Shown here piece by piece: positions 7,893 to 16,373 of a DNA stretch of 64,000 nt. Source of the DNA: Palsa-504 sp963800415 (lineage in GTDB: Bacteria > Actinomycetota > Actinomycetes > Streptosporangiales > Streptosporangiaceae); assembly GCA_963800415.1 (NCBI GenBank), contig CAWDBS010000069.1:37535-101534 (forward strand). Reading direction: 5' to 3'. The notes beneath the pieces were generated by a model, which saw only the letters and a program-made list of their open reading frames with translations, made no database searches and was not told the DNA's origin. The position numbers were made by a program, and so were the translations under genes. Every line of letters starts with the position of its first letter. Position 1 is the first letter of the stretch.

Positions 7893-9578
7893 GTGGATGA
7901 GCGCGCGGACATCGTGGTCGCGGGGGCCGGGCACAACAGCCTGATCGCCGCGTGCTACCTGGCTAAGGCCGGGTACCGGTGCCTGGTGCTCGATGCCAGG
8001 CACGTGCCCGGCGGCGGAGCCACCACCGAGGAGCTCCTGCTCCCGGGCTACGGCATCGATACCTGCGCTACCGGCCATACGCTGATCCGGGTCAACCCGC
8101 TGCTCACCGGGGACGAACTCGGGCTGATCGCTGACTACGGGCTGCGCTATATCGATCCCGACCCGGTCGCTCACGTCGCGTTCCCCGACGGCGAGCAGCT
8201 CACTATGTGGCTCGACCGGGACCGCACCGCGGCGGAGATCGCCCGGTTCTCGGCCGCCGATGCCGCCGCATACCTTCGCCTGCTGGATGAGTACGACGAG
8301 GTGAAGTCGGTCTTCAGCGGGTCGCAGTTCACCCCGGTCGGCTTCGGCCCGTCCCTGGACGCCCGGCTGGCCGAGCATCCGCGCGGCCGATTGTGGCAAC
8401 GTCGGCGAGCGCTGTCCGCATGGGATGTCATCAGGCACGAGTTCGGCAGCCGTCATGTCCAGGCGTTCATGCTGTGGATGGCGTTCCAGACCAACCAGGC
8501 GGTGGACGTGCCTGGCTCGGGCGTGCTCGCTTATTCGCTTGTGTTCGGCCGTCAGCGGCGCAGCTGGTCGATCCTGGCCGGCGGATCCGGGCGGCTGACC
8601 GAGGCGCTAGCCGGGTACCTGCACAGTCACGGCAGCACCGTGCTGTGCGACAAGCACGTCACCCGCCTGCTGCTTGACGGGAACCGGTGCGTCGGGGTCG
8701 AGACCGCCGACGGCGGGCAGTACCGGGCGGGGAAGGCGGTGCTGTCGACGATCCACGTCACCCAGCTCCGGGACATGGCACCGGCGCGGGCATGGCCCGA
8801 GGAGTTCCACTACGGCATCGACACCTACGACGTGGGCATCCCCGGCTTCGGCGTTTACCTGGCGACCAGCGCCCCGCCGGAGTTCGCCACCCCTGACGGC
8901 AGTACTCAGACCGCCGTGTCGGCCGGGACCGCCGGATGGCCAGAAGACATCGTCCGGCTCGGGCAGGACCTGCGGGCGGGCCGGTTCGTCGCGGACGTGC
9001 CGTGGCTACTGGTGGCCACGCCGACCTTGGCGGACCGAACCCGGGCGCCGTCCGGCAAGCACACGGTCAAGCTGCTCAGCCAGCAGGTCTACGAGCTGCC
9101 CGCCGGAATGCCTGGCTGGGACGTGGTCAAGGTTGAGCATGCCAAGCGCCAGCTTGAGCACCTGCGGTTGTCCGCGCCCGGTTTCACCGACGACGTGATC
9201 CTCGCGCAGCTCGTCAAGTCACCCGCCGACTACGAGCAGCTCAACCCGCACATGGTGCACGGCGCGTTCCATGGCGGAGACCGCGGCGTGGCGCAAACCG
9301 GGGCGCTGCGCCCGGTGCCGGGCTGGGCCTCGCACCGGATGCCGATCGCGGGCCTGTACCAAACGGGCGCGACCACCCACCCCGGCGGCTCTATCACGGG
9401 CGCCCCAGGGCGGAACGCGGCCATTGTGCTGCTGCACGACCTAGGCCACGACCCGGCCGAGGTGATGAGCGCCTTACGGACCACTGAACTCCACGGCGAC
9501 AACCCGGTCGGCCGCTGGATCCTGCCCGGTCGCTCGGCAGCCTGGCGCACATCGCATAAGCGTTCCGTCGGCCGCTGA
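7893..9578 (+). CDS. FAD-dependent oxidoreductase of the phytoene-desaturase (CrtI) family
   Basis: About 561 residues from the GTG at 7893; upstream frame to 7791 is also open. The N terminus has the Rossmann dinucleotide motif (VVAGAGHNSLIAACYL) followed by LVLDARHVPGGGATT, typical of CrtI-like NAD(P)/FAD oxidoreductases. The C terminus has the second FAD-contacting region (GLYQTGATTHPGGSITGAPGR). Length fits the phytoene dehydrogenase-like subgroup that is not tied to carotenoid clusters; no crtB, crtE or crtY lies nearby. The substrate is therefore unknown and may be a non-carotenoid polyene or lipid. It is divergent from the MFS exporter, which could share its promoter region. Confidence 0.8.
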   Translation: MDERADIVVAGAGHNSLIAACYLAKAGYRCLVLDARHVPGGGATTEELLLPGYGIDTCATGHTLIRVNPLLTGDELGLIADYGLRYIDPDPVAHVAFPDGEQLTMWLDRDRTAAEIARFSAADAAAYLRLLDEYDEVKSVFSGSQFTPVGFGPSLDARLAEHPRGRLWQRRRALSAWDVIRHEFGSRHVQAFMLWMAFQTNQAVDVPGSGVLAYSLVFGRQRRSWSILAGGSGRLTEALAGYLHSHGSTVLCDKHVTRLLLDGNRCVGVETADGGQYRAGKAVLSTIHVTQLRDMAPARAWPEEFHYGIDTYDVGIPGFGVYLATSAPPEFATPDGSTQTAVSAGTAGWPEDIVRLGQDLRAGRFVADVPWLLVATPTLADRTRAPSGKHTVKLLSQQVYELPAGMPGWDVVKVEHAKRQLEHLRLSAPGFTDDVILAQLVKSPADYEQLNPHMVHGAFHGGDRGVAQTGALRPVPGWASHRMPIAGLYQTGATTHPGGSITGAPGRNAAIVLLHDLGHDPAEVMSALRTTELHGDNPVGRWILPGRSAAWRTSHKRSVGR

Positions 9579-9774
9579 GGCCGCAATCGGCCGGATACCG
9601 GTCCTCCGCACACAGAAAGGTCGATTTGCCATGCCCACCATTTAAACCGGCGGAATTGTCGTCGACGCCGCACCTGGAGCGTGGCCTTGGTGTGCTCACA
9701 GGCGTCGTCATCTAGCCCGCCATGTCCAGCCCATCATGGAGCCAGACAACCCGGGGTCCGGGCCGGCGCAGGAT

Positions 9775-10680
9775 TCACAGTGCCGTGTTCACCAGAGCCG
9801 ACGGCAGGTGCCCGGGCTGGCGCGCCTCTACGGACCAGCAGGCCTGGATCAGTGCCTGGGTGAACACCTGCGGGTTGGTGACGCACACCGCGTGATCAGC
9901 GTCCACCTCGTGGACCGACGCGCCGTCAATCGCGCGGGCCAGCTTCATCTGGCGGCTGGCCGGGACGATGCGGTCCCGGGACGTAACCACCACCGCCGTG
10001 GGGACATCGACCTGCCCGATCCAGCTGTGTGAGGTGAACTCGCAGACGGCCTGGATGGCCGAGACGGAGGTGGCGAGTCTGGTCCGCCTCAGCTGGGCGC
10101 GGGCTTGCCTGGCTGCGGCGGGGTCGTCCACGGGGCCCAGAAGCGCCATCCCGAGAACCTCGGCGCTCATCGGCTGCAGAAACGGGTTCCACTGGATGGC
10201 CGCGGCCGCCGTGGGCAGCGCGAGGGCGACCAGCTTCTCCGCCGGCGATCCCAGGACGTTGCGGGCGGTGGCGCACAGCACCAGGCCCGACAGCAGCGAC
10301 GGGTGCCGCCGGTACAGCAGCTGAGCGACCATGCCACCCATCGAATAACCCACCGCGACGAACCTGCCGATGCCGAGGACCTCCGCGAGCGCGGCGATAT
10401 CGTCGGCGCAATCCTCGAGCCGGAACCGCGACCCGGCGCTGATCCCGTCACCGTGGCCGCGCAGGTCGCTGGCGATGACGCGGAAATGGCGGGAAAGCGG
10501 CGCGAAGACCTTGCCCCAGTTCAGTTCGGCCGTGAACGTCACCCCGTGGATAAGCATGAGGGTCTCGGCTCCGGGCGGACCGGTGCACTCCCATACCCGC
10601 GTGACCCCGCGATCCGGCAGCTCAACCAGGCGCGTACGCGGAGTCGCGTCCTCCCCGGGAAACTGCCGCACGGCCCTCAC
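9775..10680 (-). CDS. alpha/beta hydrolase
   Basis: About 301 residues from a GTG at 10680 (GTG 10671 is also possible; a GAGGGA lies just upstream). The open frame continues to 10920, but that extension has no family similarity. Key motifs are the oxyanion strand LMLIHGVTF, the nucleophile elbow GYSMGG (Ser is the presumed nucleophile), a late acid strand VVVTSRDRIVPAS, and the catalytic His in DADHAVCVTNP. This is the general esterase/lipase/C-C hydrolase fold, and substrate is not predictable. It converges with the CrtI-like gene and stands alone. Confidence 0.8.
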   Translation of the reverse strand: MRAVRQFPGEDATPRTRLVELPDRGVTRVWECTGPPGAETLMLIHGVTFTAELNWGKVFAPLSRHFRVIASDLRGHGDGISAGSRFRLEDCADDIAALAEVLGIGRFVAVGYSMGGMVAQLLYRRHPSLLSGLVLCATARNVLGSPAEKLVALALPTAAAAIQWNPFLQPMSAEVLGMALLGPVDDPAAARQARAQLRRTRLATSVSAIQAVCEFTSHSWIGQVDVPTAVVVTSRDRIVPASRQMKLARAIDGASVHEVDADHAVCVTNPQVFTQALIQACWSVEARQPGHLPSALVNTAL

Positions 10681-10963
10681 TCCCTCGTGATGCCAGTTAG
10701 CGAGAGCCGGCCATCGGCGCCAGCCAACGATCCACCAGTGCCATCTGGACCATGCGTACCGACTTCGCGCAAGGCGACAGGACCGAAGGCCCGGATGTAA
10801 ACGTTTATACCCGTACTGGTGGTGAATATGCTCGCAGACTGGCTCGGCCTGATCCCGGTGACTAGAGATGCTGCAGTGCGATCCGAGTAAGAGCTGCGGA
10901 AATACCGGAGGCCGCGGCATACCGGGACCGTGGCGCGGGCCGGGCAGCCGGTCACCTTAGGCT

Positions 10964-12058
10964 GTGCTGATGGTGATCCGCCGACTGCTCGCCGTCGTAT
11001 CCGGCTGCCTGGTCCTGCTCGCCGGGGCAGCCTGTACGACGGCTCCGTCCGCGCCCCCGGCCGCGGCTACGACCAGCCGGGCAGCACCTCACCGGGCTGG
11101 GCTGGCCAGAACGCGAAGCCATGCCGGTGCGGCCGCGGGCAGCATCACGCTGGCGTTCGCCGGGGACGTCAACTTCGCCGGGCGCACGGCGCGATTGCTG
11201 GGCGATCCGGCCAGCTCGTTCGGCCCGATCGGGGCGGTACTGCGGTCAGCTGATCTCGCCGCGGTGAACCTGGAGACGGCCGTCACCGGCCGCGGGACGC
11301 CGCAGCCGAAGACCTACCATTTCCGCACCGGGCCGGCCGCCTTCACCGCGCTGCGCGACGCCGGTATCGGCCTGGTCACGATGGCGAACAACCACGTCCT
11401 GGATTACGGCCCCGTCGGCCTGGCGGACGCGATGGCGGCGGCCCGGGGCGCCCGGTTCCCGTACGTGGGGATCGGGGTCAACGCCGCCGCGGCGTGGGCG
11501 CCGTACCTGACCACCATCAAGGGCGTGCGGATCGCCGTCATCGGCGTCTCGCAGGTCGCCGAGCTCGCCTCATCATGGGTGGCGACTGCCAGCCGGCCCG
11601 GCGAGGCCAACGCGATCGACCTGGGCCGTACCCTCACTGCGGTGCGGACCGCTAAGCGGCAGGCCAGCATCGTCATCGTGTTCATGCACTGGGGCACCGA
11701 GGGCCAGGCGTGCCCGGACCCGGCCCAGCTGTCGCTGGCGCACCAGCTCGCCGCCGCCGGAGCCAGCATCATCGTCGGCGCCCACGCGCACATGCTGCAG
11801 GGCTCCGGCTGGCTCGGCCACACCTTCGTCGCTTACGGCCTGGGCAACTTCCTGTGGTGGGAACGCTCCTACAGCACCGCCACCGGCGTGCTGGAACTTA
11901 CCGTGCACCCGCACGCGCCGCTAACCGCGCGGTTCATCCCCGCGGTCGTCTCCGGCACCGGCCAGCCCATCGCCGACCGGGGCGCCGCCGCGCGGCAGGC
12001 CGCCGCCCACTACGCCAGCCTGCGTACCTGCGCCGAGCTGACGTCGCGGCCGTCCTAG
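10964..12058 (+). CDS. CapA-family (poly-gamma-glutamate biosynthesis-like) lipoprotein
   Basis: 364 residues from a GTG at 10964 (ATG at 10970 is the next choice). An N-terminal hydrophobic segment ends at LLAGAACTT, a lipobox. The CapA/metallophosphatase-like domain follows: TLAFAGDVNF, a central NLETAVTGRG, TMANNHVLDYG, and later HWGTEG and GAHAHMLQG with several metal-type His and Asp residues. CapA proteins are linked to capsule poly-gamma-glutamate assembly in Bacillus, while stand-alone actinobacterial homologues have unknown substrates. No capB or capC is nearby. It converges with the DUF1992 gene. Confidence 0.85.
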   Translation: MLMVIRRLLAVVSGCLVLLAGAACTTAPSAPPAAATTSRAAPHRAGLARTRSHAGAAAGSITLAFAGDVNFAGRTARLLGDPASSFGPIGAVLRSADLAAVNLETAVTGRGTPQPKTYHFRTGPAAFTALRDAGIGLVTMANNHVLDYGPVGLADAMAAARGARFPYVGIGVNAAAAWAPYLTTIKGVRIAVIGVSQVAELASSWVATASRPGEANAIDLGRTLTAVRTAKRQASIVIVFMHWGTEGQACPDPAQLSLAHQLAAAGASIIVGAHAHMLQGSGWLGHTFVAYGLGNFLWWERSYSTATGVLELTVHPHAPLTARFIPAVVSGTGQPIADRGAAARQAAAHYASLRTCAELTSRPS

Positions 12059-12229
12059 CCGGATGGCCTGGTTACGGGGTCCCGCGAGCGTAGACGGCCC
12101 GGATGCGGTGCGGCGCCTCCGGATCGGCGACCGGGTCGCCCGTCGCCGGCGAGGATGTCGGTGTCGAATCCGGGGCACGACGCGTCCCTTGCGGTGCCCC
12201 AGTCCGCACACGCCGGCGCAGCAGTCTCC

Positions 12230-12730
12230 TCACCAGGGCGCGCGCCGGCCGCGGCGACGCCACCATCGAGGGCGCGGGGGCGGTGTCTCCCGGGACGGGC
12301 GGTCGGCGGACGCCGGGGAGGAAGGACCGCTGTGCGCGTCCCGCCACCGCGCGACCATAGCGTCCTCGTCGACCAGCCGCAGGAATACCGGCGGCCCGGT
12401 GGGGATCCGGCGCCACTCCAGGATCTGCCGGTTGAGCTCCGCAACGGCCTCTCGGACCTCCCGTTCCGAGCGCAGGTCCGGTACCGTCCCGGTGAGCCGT
12501 TCCACCTCTTTGCGCAGCCGCAGCGGGGCGGGCAGGAGCTCCTCCGCGGACACGCCCTCGCGGCGCAGGTAATCACGCAGCCAGGCCTGCCCGGCACTGG
12601 CCTCTCCCCGGCGGGGAAGCGGCTTGCCCGCGCCGGGCAGGTTGTCGAAGGCACCCCGCTCCGCCGCCTCGTTAACCTGCTGGTCAACCCACGAGGCGAA
12701 GCTGAGCTCCGGCGGCTTGCGTTCGGTCAT
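12230..12730 (-). CDS. DUF1992 (DnaJC28-like conserved domain) protein
   Basis: 166 residues. The DUF1992 signature is clear: SWVDQQVNEAAERGAFDNLPGAGKPL near the N terminus (shown here as separate motifs VDQQVNEA and FDNLPGAGKPLP), then LRDYLRREG and a helical region LRLRKEVERL. The domain is shared with the C-terminal part of eukaryotic DNAJC28 and is of unknown function. The last 40 residues are Arg/Pro-rich and family-atypical, so the C terminus may have been extended by a lost stop codon. It converges with the CapA-like gene. Confidence 0.8.
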   Translation of the reverse strand: MTERKPPELSFASWVDQQVNEAAERGAFDNLPGAGKPLPRRGEASAGQAWLRDYLRREGVSAEELLPAPLRLRKEVERLTGTVPDLRSEREVREAVAELNRQILEWRRIPTGPPVFLRLVDEDAMVARWRDAHSGPSSPASADRPSRETPPPRPRWWRRRGRRAPW

Positions 12731-12820
12731 AAAGATAGGCCCTCGCTGTCATTTTAAACGGCGAGGACCGAACGGACGGCGGGGTAGCGCGCAACGGCGG
12801 AACGCTCACGCATTGATGGG

Positions 12821-13249
12821 TCAGAGCTGGTTAAGCGCCCGGTACAGGCCGGCCTGCGCTTGCCGGCCGAGCCGTTCGAAGGCGGGCCGCAGCAACGGGG
12901 CGACAAGCCGGGCCAGCCCTTTGAAGGTGAGCTCGGCGTCGTAGGTCACCTCGGTGCCGTCATCGACCCGGCGGAAGCCCATGGTGTCGACGGCGGTGAC
13001 CGTCTTGTTCTCCCCGCGGAGTTGGATGCGCTCACCGCGTACGAACTCACGCACGACGTAGGTCAGCTGGGTTGTCCGGCCAAGGAACGTGGAGGTGTTG
13101 AGGTAGGTGGTGCCGACCCCGCCGTCGCCGCGCTGGTTCACGGTGGCCACGGTGCCCGGGTCCCATTCGGTCGTCGTGGTGAAGTCGGAAAGGTAGCCAA
13201 ACACCGCGTCCAGCGGCTTCCCGACGACCACGGTCTTCTGCAATCTCAT
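12821..13249 (-). CDS. SRPBCC-superfamily protein
   Basis: 142 residues from the ATG at 13249. The fold pattern is START/SRPBCC: an N-terminal strand-helix (QKTVVVGKPLDAVFGYLSDF), WDPGTVATVNQ, central strands ending RRVDDGTEVTYDAELTFKG, and a long C-terminal helix (PAFERLGRQAQAGLYRAL). Members bind hydrophobic ligands or act as polyketide cyclase-like proteins. It is divergently transcribed from the B12-binding MerR regulator, with only 66 bp between the two start codons, so it is a likely target of that regulator. The ligand is unknown. Confidence 0.8.
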   Translation of the reverse strand: MRLQKTVVVGKPLDAVFGYLSDFTTTTEWDPGTVATVNQRGDGGVGTTYLNTSTFLGRTTQLTYVVREFVRGERIQLRGENKTVTAVDTMGFRRVDDGTEVTYDAELTFKGLARLVAPLLRPAFERLGRQAQAGLYRALNQL

Positions 13250-13315
13250 GACCGGACGGTAGCCTCTGCAACTAACGATTGTCAAATGTCTGTCTAGGTA
13301 CTGTAGAGTGTTGGC
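13250..13315. promoter_or_regulatory. divergent promoter region of merR(B12)-whiB and the SRPBCC gene
   Basis: A TTGTCA hexamer (13279-13284) matches the -35 consensus in five of six positions, and TAGAGT (13304-13309) could be a -10 at a long 19-base spacing toward the MerR gene. MerR-family activators typically use such overlong spacers. The spacer contains TCAAATGTCTGTCTAGGTA, which has no clean palindrome. Assignment is by eye only. Confidence 0.4.
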
Positions 13316-14272
13316 GTGGAAACCCCTGAGGGCTCGCCGGTGTTGCGCATCGGTGAGCTGAGCCGGCGTCTGGGCGTGAGCAACCACGTCCTGCGGGCGT
13401 GGGAGAGCCGCTACGGCCTCCTCCAGCCGGTGCGCTCGGCGGGCGGCTTCCGGTTGTACTCCGAGGCTGATGCGCTGAGGATCCGCCGGATGCAGGCCCA
13501 CCTCGCCCGCGGCCTGTCGGCGGCCGAGGCGGCGCGGGCAGTGCTCGGGGAGGATAGCGGGGCACGCACCGGCCCAGGCCAGGCCACCGAACCCGGCCGC
13601 GGCCCGGCCGCGGCCGGTGAGCTGTCCGGGGCCCTCGAGCTGTCTGGAGGCCTCCGGAGGGCGCTCGACGCCTTCGACGAGCCGGCCGCCCAAGCCGTTC
13701 TTGACCGGCTCATGTCCGACCTCTCCCTGACGGCGGTGCTCCGGGAGGTAGTACTGCCGTACCTGACCGAGCTCGGCCAGCGGTGGGAGCAGGGCACGGC
13801 CAGCGTCGCCCAGGAGCATTTCGCCAGCAACGTCATCCGCGGGCGACTCGCCGGACTCGCCCGGGGCTGGGGGAACGGGCACGGCCCCCGCGCCATCCTG
13901 GCCTGCCCCCCGGGTGAGCTCCACGACCTGGCGCTGATGGTCTTCGGCATCATCCTCAACCGCAATGGGTGGAGGATCGATTACCTCGGGACCAACACCC
14001 CGGTCGAGGAGCTGACCGGCACTGTCGAGGCAAGACACCCGGATCTAGTCGTCCTGGCCGTCACCCTGCCGGAAACCCTGGAACCCCTCGCCGCGCAGCT
14101 CACCGCGCTCGCCCGGCGTATTCCGCTGGCCCTGGCCGGACCGGGTGTCACGCCGCGGCTGGCCGCCGCCGTGCAGGCCCGGCTACTAGGCGGCGACCCG
14201 GTCACCGCGGCCGAGAACGTCGGGTGGCCCCGGTTGACCGCCCAGCCTCGTCCAGCTAGGGAGCCCTCATGA
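13316..14272 (+). CDS. CarH/LitR-type B12-dependent MerR-family regulator
   Basis: 318 residues, GTG start. Residues 10-77 are a MerR winged-helix domain (LRIGELSRRLG, LRAWESRYGLL). Residues about 115-180 form the helical cap of cobalamin-binding regulators with the light-sensor signature W-x9-EH (Trp157, Glu167, His168). A B12-binding Rossmann domain follows with ELHDLAL, whose His203 matches the lower-axial cobalt ligand of CarH. In CarH, adenosylcobalamin holds a repressor tetramer in the dark and light breaks it. A photoreceptor role here is inferred from these residues. It overlaps whiB by four bases (ATGA) and is divergent from an SRPBCC gene. Confidence 0.85.
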   Translation: METPEGSPVLRIGELSRRLGVSNHVLRAWESRYGLLQPVRSAGGFRLYSEADALRIRRMQAHLARGLSAAEAARAVLGEDSGARTGPGQATEPGRGPAAAGELSGALELSGGLRRALDAFDEPAAQAVLDRLMSDLSLTAVLREVVLPYLTELGQRWEQGTASVAQEHFASNVIRGRLAGLARGWGNGHGPRAILACPPGELHDLALMVFGIILNRNGWRIDYLGTNTPVEELTGTVEARHPDLVVLAVTLPETLEPLAAQLTALARRIPLALAGPGVTPRLAAAVQARLLGGDPVTAAENVGWPRLTAQPRPAREPS

Positions 14273-14604
14273 CCGAACCCCGGGCAGCCGTGCCCGAGCA
14301 GCGCCTGCACCCGCCGCGTGCGATCAGCCAGGATCATGCCTCCTGGCGCGAGTCAGCCGCCTGCCGCCTCCTCGAGACCGAGCTCTTCTTCCCGATCGGG
14401 AAAACGGGCCTGGCCGTCGCGGAAATCCAGCGGGCCAAGGCGGTCTGCGCCAGTTGCCCGGTGCGGGAGCCCTGCCTGACGTTCGCGCTGGATACCCACC
14501 AGGCATACGGCATATGGGGCGGCTACGACGAGGACGAACGCCGGCTCCTGCTCCGCGAGCAGCGGATGGGCCAGCAGCGGAACGGCCAGCGGCGGAAGGG
14601 ATAG
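14269..14604 (+). CDS. WhiB-family iron-sulphur transcription regulator
   Basis: 111 residues. The four cluster-binding cysteines are Cys32, Cys60, Cys63 and Cys69 in the order C...CxxC...C, followed by the G-I-W-G-G turn (GIWGGYDEDERR) and a basic tail (QRNGQRRKG) for DNA contact. WhiB proteins carry an oxygen- and NO-sensitive [4Fe-4S] cluster and act with the principal sigma factor. The start overlaps the stop of the B12-MerR gene, so the two are co-translated. This pairing would combine light/B12 and redox inputs (inference). Confidence 0.9.
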   Translation: MTEPRAAVPEQRLHPPRAISQDHASWRESAACRLLETELFFPIGKTGLAVAEIQRAKAVCASCPVREPCLTFALDTHQAYGIWGGYDEDERRLLLREQRMGQQRNGQRRKG

Positions 14605-14692
14605 AGCGGGTCCGGCCGGTTAACCCGGGCCGGACCGGGTAGTCGGCTCCGGAACGCCGGCGCCGCCGGCCGCACTGAGAGAGGAAACCCTC

Positions 14693-14806
14693 GTGTATAT
14701 CGGAATCGGAACCGTTGTTCTGATAATTATTATCGTGGTAATCGTATTGGCCCTGCGCCGCTTATCGACCGGCCGGAGCAGGCATTCACGGCACGGGGCG
14801 GCCTAG
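14693..14806 (+). CDS. 37-residue single-span membrane peptide
   Basis: A GTG start has GAGAGGAAA about seven bases upstream. The peptide begins VYIGIGTVVLIIIIVVIV and ends with a basic tail (LRRLSTGRSRHSRHG), giving one transmembrane segment with a positively charged C terminus that would face the cytoplasm. It ends at a TAG. It is 88 bp downstream of whiB in the same direction, so it may belong to the same transcript. Short hydrophobic actinobacterial proteins of this kind (DUF6131-like) are common, and their function is unknown. Confidence 0.65.
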   Translation: MYIGIGTVVLIIIIVVIVLALRRLSTGRSRHSRHGAA

Positions 14807-14878
14807 GCCAGATATTGACAGGTACAGGCTCCACGCAGGATCTGAGCCGCCGCCCCTGTGATAAGGCGACGCGGCGGA

Positions 14879-14902
14879 GCGCCTAGCCGATGGCTAGAGC
14901 GC
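14879..14902. terminator. hairpin between the small membrane gene and the cold-shock gene
   Basis: GCGC CTAGCC GAT GGCTAG A GCGC forms a six-base perfect stem extended by GCGC pairs with one bulge. It sits just past the stop of the cold-shock gene on the minus strand and past the small membrane gene on the plus strand. There is no T-tract, as is common in high-GC actinomycetes. Confidence 0.5.
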
Positions 14903-14922
14903 CCCACCGCTGCGCTGGACGG

Positions 14923-15126
14923 TCAGATCGGCTGGACGAAGTCCGCCTGCGGGCCCTTGGTGCCCGGGCTGGAGGTGAACTCCACCCGCTGGTTGTCCTG
15001 GAGGCTGCGGTACCCGTCAGCCTGAATTACGGAGTGGTGGACGAAGACGTCGCCCGTGCCGTCGTCCGGGGCGATGAATCCATACCCCTTGTCGGCGTTG
15101 AACCACTTCACTGTTCCCTGAGCCAT
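14923..15126 (-). CDS. cold-shock domain protein (CspA family)
   Basis: 67 residues from the ATG at 15126, preceded by AGGAG at about nine bases. The whole single-OB-fold sequence is canonical: MAQGTVKWFNADKGYGFI (RNP1), DVFVHHSVI (RNP2), and a C terminus SSPGTKGPQADFVQP. It binds single-stranded nucleic acid and acts as an RNA chaperone. The upstream frame continues to 15267, but the family start is unambiguous. A long AT-richer leader precedes it, as is usual for csp mRNA. Confidence 0.95.
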   Translation of the reverse strand: MAQGTVKWFNADKGYGFIAPDDGTGDVFVHHSVIQADGYRSLQDNQRVEFTSSPGTKGPQADFVQPI

Positions 15127-15497
15127 TTTTTGCTTTCTCCTACTGGACGATCTTGGGGATCCACGCTCGCGGAACCCACGCTTGCTGCGACCGCCTGTAT
15201 TCAAAGCCGGACTCTGGAATCCGCGGCGCCCGCTGTCAGAACTTCGCAGGCGCTGTGACACGAACACGAATTTCCATTACAACCAGAACGACTAAACCCT
15301 ACCACGCCAGCCCGCATCCCCGGGCGCGCATCTGGCCAATGCCGGCGGGAACCGCCCCGTCGCCCCGGCCAGCCGCGTCCGCTGGTATGCGAAGATGGAG
15401 GTGGGCCCGGGGCATCTCGAACGCTGGCGGTCAAGCCGGTGCCGTCCGCGGGTCCGGTGAGCCCGGTGCGCCATGCGCCAGGGATGGGACGGCCGAG
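15127..15497. other. divergent intergenic region between csp and the slipin gene
   Basis: The 371 bases contain the csp ribosome site and presumably its untranslated leader and both promoters. The stretch around 15240-15300 is relatively AT-rich (TTTCCATTACAACC), a plausible promoter location. No further gene, repeat or riboswitch-like structure was recognised. Confidence 0.4.
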
Positions 15498-16373
15498 ATG
15501 TTCGGCTTCAAGGTCATCAATCAGTACGAGCAGGGCATTGTCTTCCGCTGGGGCAAAATGCTGCCCGATATCCGCCAACCGGGACTGACCTGGGTCAACC
15601 CAGTCAGTGACCGGCTCCGCAAGGTCAACATGCAGATCATCGCGACGGCGGTACCCGGCCAGGACGGCATCACCCGCGACAACGTCACCGTGCGGGTGGA
15701 CGCGGTCGTCTACTACCGGGTCGTCGACCCGGTCAAGGCGATCATCAACGTGCAGAACTACACCTACGCGGTGTCCCAGGTCGCGCAGACGTCGCTGCGA
15801 TCGGTCATCGGTCACAGCGACCTGGACCAGCTGCTGTCCGAACGCGAGAAGGTGAACGCCAAGCTCAAGGAGGTCATCGACGCCCCCACCGAAGAACCCT
15901 GGGGCGTCCGGGTCGAGCGCGTCGAGGTCAAGGACATCTCCCTGCCCGACTCGATGAAGCGATCGATGTCACGCCAGGCTGAGGCCGAACGCGAGCGCCG
16001 CGCGCGCATCATCTCCGCCGACGGCGAATACCAGGCCTCCAAGAAGCTCGCGCAGGCCGCCACCGTCATGTCCGCCGACCCGGCCGCCCTGCAACTCCGG
16101 CTGCTGCAGACCGTCGTCGAGGTCGCCGCCGAGAAGAACAGCACCCTGGTCATGCCCGTCCCGGTGGAACTGCTGCGTTTCTTCGACCGTGCGGCCCGGC
16201 CCGGCACCAGGGCCGAGCAGCCAGCCGACGAAGCTCAGGACAACCACACCCTGCCGACTGTGCCCGCGATGCCCGCGCTCACCAGGCCCGCAGGCCTGTC
16301 CGCCGGCGCCCCCCTGGCCGGACCACTGGCCGCACCGCTCAACGCCACGCCGAAGGCACCGGTTGCCCGCTGA
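15498..16373 (+). CDS. slipin / SPFH (band 7) domain protein
   Basis: 291 residues from the ATG at 15498. The SPFH pattern runs through residues 1-200: INQYEQGIVFRWGK, QPGLTWVNPVSDRLRKV, DNVTVRVDAVVYYRVVDP, then VEVKDISLPDSMKRSM and the Ala/Glu-rich helix QAEAERERRARII. This is the slipin/stomatin arrangement, which scaffolds membrane microdomains. Unusually there is no clear N-terminal transmembrane hairpin, so association may be peripheral. The tail (about 210-291) is Pro/Ala-rich and disordered. It ends one base before the corrected stop of the convergent MarR gene. Confidence 0.85.
   Translation: MFGFKVINQYEQGIVFRWGKMLPDIRQPGLTWVNPVSDRLRKVNMQIIATAVPGQDGITRDNVTVRVDAVVYYRVVDPVKAIINVQNYTYAVSQVAQTSLRSVIGHSDLDQLLSEREKVNAKLKEVIDAPTEEPWGVRVERVEVKDISLPDSMKRSMSRQAEAERERRARIISADGEYQASKKLAQAATVMSADPAALQLRLLQTVVEVAAEKNSTLVMPVPVELLRFFDRAARPGTRAEQPADEAQDNHTLPTVPAMPALTRPAGLSAGAPLAGPLAAPLNATPKAPVAR

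Noticed and set aside
12055..12687. Second minus-strand frame overlapping the DUF1992 gene
   Set aside because: The DUF1992 signature is in the other frame. This one is Arg/Ser-rich shadow sequence.
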